From Bacteroidota bacterium (lineage in GTDB: Bacteria > Bacteroidota > Ignavibacteria > Ignavibacteriales > Ignavibacteriaceae), in assembly GCA_022573715.1 (NCBI GenBank), contig JACZTL010000014.1, positions 1 through 64,000 on the forward strand: a stretch of 64,000 bases of DNA, in the 5' to 3' direction. Each line of letters begins with the position of its first letter. Position 1 is the stretch's first letter. The notes under the pieces are model-generated. The model was not told the DNA's origin. It saw only the letters and a program-made list of their open reading frames with translations, and did not search any database. Positions 25,544 through 34,123 of the stretch are shown here, piece after piece. Made by a program: the position numbers and the translations under genes.

Positions 25544-26293
25544 GTGAAAAATAAAGTAAAAATAATCATTATTGACGACGAAAGTCTTTCGCGAGAAATT
25601 ACAAAAGAATACCTGTCAATAAAAAATAATATCGAAATTGTAGCGGAATGTTCAAATGGATTTGAAGCAATAAAGAAAATTAACGAGCTAAAACCTGATC
25701 TTATTTTTTTGGATATTCAAATGCCCAAACTTAACGGTTTTGAAGTGTTAGAACTTTTGGATGACCACCCCGTTATAATTTTTACTACCGCGTACGATAA
25801 TTTTGCAATCAAAGCATTTGAAGTAAATGCCGCAGATTACTTATTAAAACCATTTAGCGAAGAAAGATTTAATGAAGCATTACAAAAAGCATTTGCTCAT
25901 TTAGCCGATAAGGAAAAACAAAAAGCTATAATTAAAAATCTTATTGAGCACAATTACCAAGAAACCAATTATTTGGAAAGAGTAGTTATTAAAAAAGGTA
26001 AGAAAGTATCTATAATTCCTTCTGAGCAAATAAAGTGGTTAGAGGCACAGGATGATTACGTTATGATACACACTGAAAAAGAGAAATACTTAAAAAACAA
26101 AACAATGAAATATTTTGAACAGCACTTAGACCCGAATTTTTTTATAAGAATTCACCGCTCCCATTTAATAAGTGTAGATTTCATACAACATCTCGAGCAA
26201 ACCGAAAAGGACAATTACAATGTTATCCTTAAAAACGAACAACAACTTCCAGTAAGCAAAACGGGGTTAGCCAAGCTAAAAAATATTCTTTAA
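25544..26293 (+). CDS. LytTR-family response regulator
   Basis: This 249-residue regulator has a receiver domain with phospho-acceptor Asp57 (LIFLDIQMP) and the switch Lys in YLLKPFSEERF. A C-terminal LytTR DNA-binding domain (about 145-249) has IKWLEAQDDYVMIHT and FIRIHRSHLIS. It starts with GTG at 25544, five bases after the kinase stop. The kinase, this regulator and the LiaF-like protein form one operon. LytTR proteins usually bind paired direct repeats, but no site was identified. Confidence 0.93.
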   Translation: MKNKVKIIIIDDESLSREITKEYLSIKNNIEIVAECSNGFEAIKKINELKPDLIFLDIQMPKLNGFEVLELLDDHPVIIFTTAYDNFAIKAFEVNAADYLLKPFSEERFNEALQKAFAHLADKEKQKAIIKNLIEHNYQETNYLERVVIKKGKKVSIIPSEQIKWLEAQDDYVMIHTEKEKYLKNKTMKYFEQHLDPNFFIRIHRSHLISVDFIQHLEQTEKDNYNVILKNEQQLPVSKTGLAKLKNIL

Positions 26294-26306
26294 TGAAAAA
26301 ATAAAA

Positions 26307-26417
26307 CCTGTCTACCGTCAGGCAGGCGCGGATAACGCAGATTATACGGATTCACACAGATTCAATCTGCGATCATCCGTCTTATCCGTGAAATCAGCGT
26401 TTTATAAAAAACCTATT
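26307..26417. repeat. Composite repeat: GC-rich palindrome plus dispersed repeat copy B
   Basis: The left end (26307-26327) is a hairpin, CCTGTCT pairing with AGGCAGG, related to the palindrome inside proS. The rest (26327-26417) is an imperfect inverted repeat with GATAACGCAGATTATACGGA on one side and TCCGTGAAATCAGCG on the other. Its right end matches copy A at 7735-7788. The TAG stop of the sortilin-like gene (26415-26413) lies in the conserved AATAG of the repeat. Confidence 0.65.
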
Positions 26418-29400
26418 TAATTTCTTGAAATTTATTAAAAACACTAAAGCCGGATTTTGCTACTGCATCCTGAAAATGTTTAACTTTTGTTTTATAAAAG
26501 TCGTTATATTCGGCAAACAATTTTTCTGATAATTTTTTTACCTGCTCAAATTTAACAACAGCGTTTTGTCCGGAAAGTCCGGTAGTGTGATAATTAATAT
26601 ATCTTAAATCACCGAGTTCACTCATCAATATTCCTGAATTATCCCAATAACCTGTTCTATCCTTATCCGCTACTAACTTATCCCTAAGCTTTGTAATCTC
26701 TTTTTTTAATTTTTTTGCTTCTTTTTTAAGTTCTTTAGTTTTTGTACTATCCATATCTTTTAATATGGAATTAAAAGTCTCAATTGATTTCAATGTTTTT
26801 CCAATTTGTTTATAAGCATCGGCAACCTTTTCGGTCAGTGTACCCATTTTTACATTAAAGTCATAATTCTTTTTGGCAATAGAGTCATCATATTTAAAAC
26901 GTGGATCGGGTTTGACTTCAAATTTTGAGGATAACTTTTGCTCACCTGCTGTTATTTGAACAATATATGTTCCAGGCAATACGCTTAGTCCGCCTTTATC
27001 TTCCCCAGGTTTGTCTTTTCTGTTAGGAGATTTAAATGCTTTTTCTTTTAAATCCCAAGTGATCCTGTTTATTCCGTCTTTCATTGTTCCTTTATAAGTA
27101 CGAATTACAGTTGAATCATTCCTCATAATTTTAACAACGGCTTTCTTTTCTTTTTTTGTATCTACTAACTTTTTTAGACTGTCAGGTAAATTTAAATAGA
27201 AGGTAAAAAAAGCACCTTGTTTTCTGTTTTTACCTTTGAAAGCCGTTGAACCGGCACCGTATGTAGGTGGTTCTCCGGTTCCGTAAAATCTGTATAAATA
27301 TGCATCATTAATTTGGAAGAGATAAGATTTGTTCTTCAATATATTTTTGCTTAATTCTCTGAGAGGAGAAATATCATCAATAATATAAACACCTCTTCCG
27401 TAAGTACCGATGACTACATCACTTTCACGTTCTTGTATTTTTAAACCTAATACAGGAGCGGTGGGAAAACCATTTGTCCACTTTGTCCAGTTTTCTCCGC
27501 CGTCAATTGTAAAATACAATCCGAACTCAGTCCCTAAGAATAAAAGATTTTTATCCACAGGATCTTCAGCAATTGTTCTCGCAAATCCGTCAATGTTTTT
27601 CTTAGCTATGTTTTTCCAAGTTTGTCCATAATCGTGAGTGACAAACACATATTTTTTCCAATTGTTCCTGCGGTAATCATTAGCTACAGCATAAGCGGTA
27701 GCAGCATCATGTTTAGAAGCTCTTACTCTCGGTATCCAGGTAAATTTTGGCATCATTTCTTCTTCAATCAAAAAATTGGAAACATTATTCCAAGTTTTTC
27801 CGCCGTCCTTAGTAACCTGTATATTTCCGTCATCGGTTCCCACCCAGATTACACCTTGTTTTACACGGCTCGGTGAAATAGAAATTATTGTAGTATAATT
27901 TTCGGCTCCCGTTACGTCTCTTGTTAGTCCGCCGCTTTCTGCTTGCTTTTGTTTTGTTGAATCGTTAGTAGTTAAATCGGGACTAATAATTGTCCAGGTC
28001 AAACCTTTATCCGTACTTTTATGTACAAACTGACTTCCGTAGTAAATTGTAGAAGAATTAAAAGGATCGATTGCCAATGCTGCATTCCAATTGTATCTGT
28101 GTTTTTCATCCGAAACAGTCGGTTTTATTGTTCTGCGGTCTTTTGTATCAAGATTATAATAACTTAACCAACCTTCCTGCGACATAGAGTAACCTGCATT
28201 AAAATTATCAGGATCGGGTCTAGTATCAAAACCGTCTCCGCCTCCTAATTTCTGCCAATGAAAATTATAAATACTTCCACCGGAAAACGATGTACTTGGA
28301 CCTCTCCAAGATCCGTTATCCTGAAGTCCGCCGTAAACATTGTACGGAATTGCGTTATCCACAGCAATATGATAAAATTGAGAAAGCGGTAGATTTGTAA
28401 CAAATCTCCAGGACTTTCCTCTGTCGTGGCTAATAGCAATACCTCCGTCATTTCCGGCAATCATATACTCACCGTTCGGGTGCATCCAGAATGCATGGTT
28501 ATCAACGTGTATGTTACCCTGTATTCTTTTAAATGTTTTACCACCGTCTTCAGATGCCCTTAAATTAAATTCTATTCTGTAAACAATATTTTCATTTACA
28601 GGATTAACAGCTAATTTTCCAAAGTAAAAAGGGCGTGGATTTACATCCTTTTTTTTATTTACAACTTTCCATTTATAACCCCCATCTTCTGATCTTAAAA
28701 TCACACTCTTTTTAGCTTCAACCAATGCATAAACAATATTAGGTCTGCTCGGAGCAATTGCCAATCCTACTTTACCAAGTTCACCTTCGGGAAAACCGTC
28801 TTTGCTTGTCAACTGTTTCCAATTTTCCCCTCCGTCAAAAGTCATATAAACTCCGCTTCCTTTACCACCGGATTTAAAAAACCAGGGCCAGCGATGATGC
28901 TGCCACATTGAAACAATTATTTTATTGGGATTAACCGGGTCCATAACCATATCACCAACACCTGTTTCATCATTAACATATAAAATATTTTTCCAGGTAA
29001 TCCCTCCGTCTGTTGTTTTATAGAGACCTCTTTCTTTTGTAGCTCCCCAGTTTGTACCGAGTGCACCTACATAAGCGACATCAGGATTTGTAGGGTCAAG
29101 TAAAATTTTTGAAATTGTTTCTGTTTTCTTTAGCCCTAAGTCAATCCACGTTTTTCCGCCGTCTAATGATTTATAAACGCCTCTCCCGACTCCGGCTGAA
29201 TTACGGATATTAGATTCCCCTGTACCAACCCAAACAATTGAAGGATTGGCTTGATAGATTGCAACCGCACCAATCGATGAAGCAGGCTGATTATCAAAAA
29301 TTGGTTTCCAGGTTGTTCCACCGTCAACTGATTTCCAAACACCGCCGGTTGCAGTACCCACATAAATTATACTGGGGTTTGAATTTACTACATCTATCGA

Positions 29401-29556
29401 AGCAATTCGACCGCTCATTCCGGCAGGACCTATACTTCTTGCAGCAATACCTTTAAAAAGTGAGGTGTCAATTTGTGCAAAAGTTAATGTTGAAAACAAG
29501 ACTAAAACAATTGTTAAAAATGACTTAAAATAATTTCTAAACAATTTGGTATTCAT
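26413..29556 (-). CDS. Large exported sortilin/VPS10-like BNR-repeat protein
   Basis: This 1047-residue protein has a signal peptide ending LTFAQ. About 700 residues of propeller blades follow, with repeated Asp-box turns (SVDGGTTW, SLDGGKTW, TTDGGITW, TFDGGENW, SHDRGKSW, TKDGGKTW, TIDGGENW). This is the layout of bacterial VPS10/sortilin-domain and BNR glycosidase-like proteins. Residues from about 780 form a beta region, then a charged coiled-coil stretch rich in Lys (KELKKEAKKLKKEITKL). No type IX sorting domain is visible at the end (FQEIK). The function is unknown; proposed roles of the family are in binding or degrading extracellular polymers. Its stop codon lies in a dispersed repeat. 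Confidence 0.82.
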   Translation of the reverse strand: MNTKLFRNYFKSFLTIVLVLFSTLTFAQIDTSLFKGIAARSIGPAGMSGRIASIDVVNSNPSIIYVGTATGGVWKSVDGGTTWKPIFDNQPASSIGAVAIYQANPSIVWVGTGESNIRNSAGVGRGVYKSLDGGKTWIDLGLKKTETISKILLDPTNPDVAYVGALGTNWGATKERGLYKTTDGGITWKNILYVNDETGVGDMVMDPVNPNKIIVSMWQHHRWPWFFKSGGKGSGVYMTFDGGENWKQLTSKDGFPEGELGKVGLAIAPSRPNIVYALVEAKKSVILRSEDGGYKWKVVNKKKDVNPRPFYFGKLAVNPVNENIVYRIEFNLRASEDGGKTFKRIQGNIHVDNHAFWMHPNGEYMIAGNDGGIAISHDRGKSWRFVTNLPLSQFYHIAVDNAIPYNVYGGLQDNGSWRGPSTSFSGGSIYNFHWQKLGGGDGFDTRPDPDNFNAGYSMSQEGWLSYYNLDTKDRRTIKPTVSDEKHRYNWNAALAIDPFNSSTIYYGSQFVHKSTDKGLTWTIISPDLTTNDSTKQKQAESGGLTRDVTGAENYTTIISISPSRVKQGVIWVGTDDGNIQVTKDGGKTWNNVSNFLIEEEMMPKFTWIPRVRASKHDAATAYAVANDYRRNNWKKYVFVTHDYGQTWKNIAKKNIDGFARTIAEDPVDKNLLFLGTEFGLYFTIDGGENWTKWTNGFPTAPVLGLKIQERESDVVIGTYGRGVYIIDDISPLRELSKNILKNKSYLFQINDAYLYRFYGTGEPPTYGAGSTAFKGKNRKQGAFFTFYLNLPDSLKKLVDTKKEKKAVVKIMRNDSTVIRTYKGTMKDGINRITWDLKEKAFKSPNRKDKPGEDKGGLSVLPGTYIVQITAGEQKLSSKFEVKPDPRFKYDDSIAKKNYDFNVKMGTLTEKVADAYKQIGKTLKSIETFNSILKDMDSTKTKELKKEAKKLKKEITKLRDKLVADKDRTGYWDNSGILMSELGDLRYINYHTTGLSGQNAVVKFEQVKKLSEKLFAEYNDFYKTKVKHFQDAVAKSGFSVFNKFQEIK

Positions 29557-29745
29557 AAGATACTCCTAAAATTTACGTGGTTTTTATGCAACGGCTAAAT
29601 ATAGAAAAGTAAAGCGGAATTAATCTAAAACAATATTTTTGAATTTCAAAAAAAAATATCACTAAAATTTGTGGGTTTTATAATTTATTTATCATTATAT
29701 GAAATGTAATGCACATCATCTTTACCCATTTTCCAACCAGATTCA

Positions 29746-29777
29746 TTTGAAAATTGTCTCAACAAAAGATATATTTA
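29746..29777 (+). promoter_or_regulatory. Bacteroidetes-type promoter for the aldehyde dehydrogenase
   Basis: TTTG at 29746-29749 is followed after 20 bases by TATATTTA at 29770-29777. This fits the primary-sigma consensus of Bacteroidetes (TTTG, 19-21 bases, TAnnTTTG) with one mismatch at the last base. It lies 28 bases before the start codon, with a Shine-Dalgarno-like AAAGGA between. Confidence 0.45.
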
Positions 29778-29804
29778 TAAACCATTTATCTAAAGGACAC
29801 TGTT

Positions 29805-31415
29805 ATGGCATTTGATAAAGACCTTCTATCAATTCAAGAAGCACGCGACCTTGCAAAAGCCGCAAAAGAAGCACAATTAGAATTCAAGCACTTTAACCAG
29901 GAACAAGTGGATAAAATTATTAAAGCTATGGCAGATGCAGGTTACGCTGAAGCGGAAAGACTTGCAAGAATGGCTGTTGAAGAAAGCGGTTTCGGAAATG
30001 TAAAGGACAAAATTATTAAAAATCAGTTCAGTACAAAAAACGTGTACGAATCTATTAAAGATTTAAAAACTGTGGGAGTAATCGGTACCGAAGCAAACGG
30101 AAAAATAGTAAAAATTGCCGTACCGATGGGCGTTGTCTGTGCGCTGGTTCCGTCAACAAATCCAACGTCAACTGCAATGTACAAAGCTCTTATTTCACTT
30201 AAAGCAAGAAATTCAATAGTTGTAAGTCCTCATCCTAAAACTGCAAACTGTATTGCTGAGTCTTTAAAAATTCTCTCCGAAGCTGCTGAAAATGCCGGGG
30301 CACCAAAAGGATTAATTCAATGTATTACTAATCCATCTTTAGAGGGAACGCAAGCCTTAATGCGGGACAAAAATATTGCAATAATTTTAGCAACAGGCGG
30401 TACACCGATGGTTAAATCCGCATACAGTGCGGGCAAACCTGCTTATGGCGTCGGTCCGGGTAATGTTCCTGCCTTTATAGAAAAAACTGCTAACATTAAT
30501 AAAGCAGTTGCAGATATTATTTACGGAACAACATTTGATAACGGTACACTTTGTTCATCCGAACAGGCAATGATTGTTGACAGACCTTTGGAAGAGAAAG
30601 CAATTGAAGAGACAAAAGCTCTTGGCGGTTATTTTGTAAATGACGAAGAAAAACAAAAATTAGAAAAAGCAATTCACACAAACTTCAAAATAAATCCGGA
30701 AATTGTAGGCAAACCTGCTAAATTTATTGCTGCATATGCTGACTTTACCGTTCCGGATAATACAACCGTATTACTCGCAAGATGCACTGTTGTCGGCAAG
30801 TCTGATCCGCTTTCAATGGAAAAGCTTTCGCCGATGCTTGCTTTTTACACAGTTGACGGCTGGCTTGAAGGATGTCACAAAAGTATTGAACTCCTTAACT
30901 TCGGTGGTATTGGACATACAATGGTTATACATTCCAACGACGAAGGAATTATAATGAAATTCGCTTTGGAAAAACCTGCATTCAGAATTTTAGTAAATAC
31001 TCCTGCGTCAGTAGGTGCAGTTGGTTATACAACTGCTTTAAATCCCTCAATGACTTTAGGTCCCGGAACTTTGGGGGGTTCAATTATTTCAGATAACATT
31101 TCGGCAATACATTTGATGAACATTAAAAAACTTGCTTTTGAAACAAACCCTGTAAACAAAGGACAAAGCCTTTGCTCTTTCGGCAAAAAAACAGTACAAA
31201 ATGTTTCAACTTCCGAATCTACTTTTATGAAGGATATTGAAGAGAGATTACGTGCAAGGGCGGGTAATTTACCTCTGGGTAAATCTTATACTGAAAATAA
31301 ACCGAAACAAGTTGAAAACACTGCAATAAATGAGGATGAAAAAAAATCCGTTAAATTCGGTACAGGAATTTCAGAGGAAGAAATAAAGAAAATTATAAGT
31401 GAGTTTAAACAATAA
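29805..31415 (+). CDS. CoA-acylating aldehyde dehydrogenase
   Basis: Enzymes of this family convert an aldehyde, CoA and NAD(P) to acyl-CoA, or the reverse. The 536-residue protein matches the acylating branch that includes the N-terminal half of AdhE, EutE and sulfoacetaldehyde dehydrogenase. It has VPSTNPTSTAMYKALISLKARN near residue 105, GPGNVPAFIEKTANI near 215, and the catalytic Cys250 in DNGTLCSSEQAM. The C-terminal 60 residues (from about 475) are a charged extension not typical of EutE. No alcohol dehydrogenase domain, shell proteins or other catabolic genes are nearby, so the substrate is open. Confidence 0.85.
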   Translation: MAFDKDLLSIQEARDLAKAAKEAQLEFKHFNQEQVDKIIKAMADAGYAEAERLARMAVEESGFGNVKDKIIKNQFSTKNVYESIKDLKTVGVIGTEANGKIVKIAVPMGVVCALVPSTNPTSTAMYKALISLKARNSIVVSPHPKTANCIAESLKILSEAAENAGAPKGLIQCITNPSLEGTQALMRDKNIAIILATGGTPMVKSAYSAGKPAYGVGPGNVPAFIEKTANINKAVADIIYGTTFDNGTLCSSEQAMIVDRPLEEKAIEETKALGGYFVNDEEKQKLEKAIHTNFKINPEIVGKPAKFIAAYADFTVPDNTTVLLARCTVVGKSDPLSMEKLSPMLAFYTVDGWLEGCHKSIELLNFGGIGHTMVIHSNDEGIIMKFALEKPAFRILVNTPASVGAVGYTTALNPSMTLGPGTLGGSIISDNISAIHLMNIKKLAFETNPVNKGQSLCSFGKKTVQNVSTSESTFMKDIEERLRARAGNLPLGKSYTENKPKQVENTAINEDEKKSVKFGTGISEEEIKKIISEFKQ

Positions 31416-31419
31416 CTGT

Positions 31420-32907
31420 CTATGTTATTACTTCTTGTTTTGTGTCATCAATATTAAACCAATCTTCAACGGGAATATTTTCAGTTTTAACGTGGTGATA
31501 TTCATTAGTCTTATTTGAGTAATTAAAATCCTTTTCCCACTCTTTAATATTTTCAACTATTGCTTTAATCGAATCGATAATAAAATACATTTCATCGTTT
31601 GTCATTGTCGGGTGAAGAGACATTCTGACCCATCCCGGTTTTTCGGAAAGGTCGCCGTGGTTAATTTTTTCCGTAATATGTTTTGATTGACAAAGAGTAA
31701 CGTGAAGCAGATAATGCCCGTATGTTCCCGCACAAGAGCAGCCGCCTCTCATTTGTATACCATATCTGTCATTTAAAAGTTTTACAATTAAATTATAGTG
31801 AATGTTATCTATATAAAAAGAAACAGCTCCGAGTCTTTCTTTTAAATTGCCGGCAAGAATATGCAGTCCTTGAATTTTAGGCATTTCTTCAAATACAATA
31901 TCTAAAAGTTTTTTTTCCCTTTTCAATAAATTTTCAACACCCATTTCTTCTTTTAATTTTATTGCAAGAGCAGCTTTTATTGTCTGAAGAAATGCGGGTG
32001 TGCCCCCGTCTTCTCTCGCTTCGATATTATCGACAAATTTATGACCGCCCCAGGGGTTTGTCCATTCTACCGTTCCGCCCCCGGGCTGATCGGGAACAAT
32101 ATTGTGATAAAGATTTGAATCAAAGACTAAAACACCTGATGATCCGGGACCTCCGAGAAATTTATGCGGTGAAAAAAATATTGCGTCCAATTTCATTTCA
32201 GGGTCTTCGGGATGCATATCAATATTTACGTAGGGTGCAGAACAGGCAAAATCAATAAAACAAAGTCCGCCGTGCCTGTGCATAATTTTGGCAAGCTCAA
32301 AGTATGGCGGAATTACACCTGTTACATTTGATGCTGCTGTAAATGCACCAATTTTTAATACCCTGTTTTCGAATCTTTTTAAAAGCTCTTTTAAATTTTC
32401 GATATCAACCTGCCCTTCTTTATTAGGTGCTATCACTTCAACATCCGCAACAGACTCCAGCCAGGAAGTTTGATTGGAATGATGTTCCATATGAGTTATA
32501 AAAACTACAGGTTTTTGTTCATTTGGAAATTTTACAAATTTTTGAATTTGTTCCGGTATTCTAAGTCCTAAAATTCTTTGAAACTTATTTACAACACCTG
32601 TCATCCCGGAACCGGCGGTTATTATTACATCATCTTTACAGACATTAACGTGGTCTTTTATAATTTTATGAGCGAGGTGATATGAATGTGTCATTGTCGT
32701 ACCCGTTATGCTGGACTCCGAATGCGTGTTGCCGACAAACGGACCGAACAACTCAGCTAATTTTTTCTCTATCGGTGCATAGAGTCTGCCGCTTGCTATC
32801 CAATCGGCATAAACAATTCTTTTTACTCCGTAAGGAGTTGTAAATGTTTGTTTATAACCAATTGTGTTCTCTCTGTATTTCTTAAAATATTCTTCTAAAT
32901 TATTCAT
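31420..32907 (-). CDS. Class V aminotransferase, cysteine desulfurase-like
   Basis: This 495-residue PLP enzyme has the class V fold. ADWIASGRLY is near the N-terminus, ITHMEHHSNQTSW near residue 135, and DFACSAPY carries the PLP aspartate. The lysine lies in FFSPHKFLGGPGSSG. A Cys pair in RGGCSCAGTYGH near residue 400 occupies the position of the desulfurase active-site loop, but the family includes many proteins that are not desulfurases. The ATG at 32907 is preferred over a TTG at 32922 that would add five residues (MKCKH). It converges on the aldehyde dehydrogenase gene with a four-base gap. The substrate is unknown. Confidence 0.82.
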   Translation of the reverse strand: MNNLEEYFKKYRENTIGYKQTFTTPYGVKRIVYADWIASGRLYAPIEKKLAELFGPFVGNTHSESSITGTTMTHSYHLAHKIIKDHVNVCKDDVIITAGSGMTGVVNKFQRILGLRIPEQIQKFVKFPNEQKPVVFITHMEHHSNQTSWLESVADVEVIAPNKEGQVDIENLKELLKRFENRVLKIGAFTAASNVTGVIPPYFELAKIMHRHGGLCFIDFACSAPYVNIDMHPEDPEMKLDAIFFSPHKFLGGPGSSGVLVFDSNLYHNIVPDQPGGGTVEWTNPWGGHKFVDNIEAREDGGTPAFLQTIKAALAIKLKEEMGVENLLKREKKLLDIVFEEMPKIQGLHILAGNLKERLGAVSFYIDNIHYNLIVKLLNDRYGIQMRGGCSCAGTYGHYLLHVTLCQSKHITEKINHGDLSEKPGWVRMSLHPTMTNDEMYFIIDSIKAIVENIKEWEKDFNYSNKTNEYHHVKTENIPVEDWFNIDDTKQEVIT

Positions 32908-32993
32908 GTGTTTACATTTCAAATTTCCCTTGTGTAGGGATGGTTTTTATAATAAATACACAACTATGAATTTTTAAGAAGTATGTATGTATG

Positions 32994-33076
32994 TCAGCCT
33001 TAGGCTGAGTATGGTTGTGAGTTAAAAAGTTTCTCATTCAACCATACAATCATCCATTCATACAATCTTGCAATTC
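32994..33076. repeat. TATGATTGT repeat family, copy 1, with hairpin
   Basis: A perfect hairpin TCAGCC-TTA-GGCTGA (32994-33008) is followed by GTATGGTTGTGAGTTAA and, after about 16 bases, by a CATACAATC-rich block ending near 33076. The same GTATGGTTGTGAGTTAA occurs at 48341-48357 and an inverted relative at 36611-36677. Confidence 0.6.
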
Positions 33077-33208
33077 CACATAGTTGAAATATAATAAAAT
33101 TCATCTCTCAAAATTATGTAATAATCCTTTTATATTTTTTTAATTTCTGTTTAGAATTGCTATTTTAATATTAAATCGACTTTTTATTTATTTCAGTTAA
33201 AATAAAAG

Positions 33209-34123
33209 ATGAATTATATATTAGGCATTGATTACGGGGGAACAAAAACCGATTGCGTTATTGCCAATTTTGAACCCAAAATTTTATCTTCTGTAACAAC
33301 AAAGGGAGGTAATTTATTAAAAATTGGTTTTGAGAAAGCTGCGTTAAATATTTTATCAGCAATAAAAAAATGCATTGAGAACACTAATATAAAATATGAA
33401 GATGTTGATTTTGTTTTAATTGGTTCTGCTGGAGCCGGAAGAAAAGAAAACTCAGATAAATTATTAAATGAATTAAAAAGAATTACGGATTTTAAAAACA
33501 TTAAAGTTACAACTGATGCTCACATTGCTTTGGAAGGTGCTTTCTCAGGTAAACCGGGTTGTATTTTAATTGCAGGAACGGGATCAATAATTTATGGGAA
33601 AGATAAAGAGGGAAAACTATACCGCGTTGGCGGATTCGGAAGTTTAATCGGTGACCAGGGCGGGGGTTATTCTATAGGGAGAAAAGGATTGATTGCTGTT
33701 GCTAAACAATTAGATGAAATGGGGAATAACACTAAAATAACAGATCTAGTTTGCGATAAATTTAATATTAAAAATAAAGAAGACCTAATTTCAAAAGTCT
33801 ACGAAAACCAGATTTTCATTTCAGAAATTGCTGTTTTAGTATTAGATGCAGCTCAATCAGATGATGAAACGGCAATAACTATTTTAAATGAAGAATTAGA
33901 CGAACTAATAGAACAAATATCTGCTATGAAGAAAAAGTTGAATGATGAAAAATTTAATCTTGCATTTACTGGTTCGCTAATTCAAAACAAAAATTATTAT
34001 TCAAATCTTTTGAGAGAAAAGATAAAAGAAAAACTTTCTTTTGTTGAAGTTACGGAAGCTGAAAATCCCCCCGCTTTCGGCGCGATACTTTTAGCAAAAA
34101 AAAAATTTACGGATGCTAAATGA
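33209..34123 (+). CDS. N-acetylglucosamine kinase-like BadF/BadG-family ATPase
   Basis: This 304-residue protein is an ASKHA-fold sugar kinase. YILGIDYGGTKTDCVIAN is the first phosphate loop, VLIGSAGAGRKEN the region before the second, and CILIAGTGSIIYG with GGFGSLIGDQGGGYSIGRKGL follow. These match the family that includes N-acetylglucosamine kinase. It would phosphorylate amino sugars released from cell-wall fragments. The stop overlaps the AmpG-like gene start as ATGA. The four-gene context supports muropeptide recycling. Confidence 0.85.
   Translation: MNYILGIDYGGTKTDCVIANFEPKILSSVTTKGGNLLKIGFEKAALNILSAIKKCIENTNIKYEDVDFVLIGSAGAGRKENSDKLLNELKRITDFKNIKVTTDAHIALEGAFSGKPGCILIAGTGSIIYGKDKEGKLYRVGGFGSLIGDQGGGYSIGRKGLIAVAKQLDEMGNNTKITDLVCDKFNIKNKEDLISKVYENQIFISEIAVLVLDAAQSDDETAITILNEELDELIEQISAMKKKLNDEKFNLAFTGSLIQNKNYYSNLLREKIKEKLSFVEVTEAENPPAFGAILLAKKKFTDAK

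Noticed and set aside
29805-31415. Bacterial microcompartment locus.
   Set aside because: The aldehyde dehydrogenase resembles EutE/PduP types, but no shell protein genes flank it.
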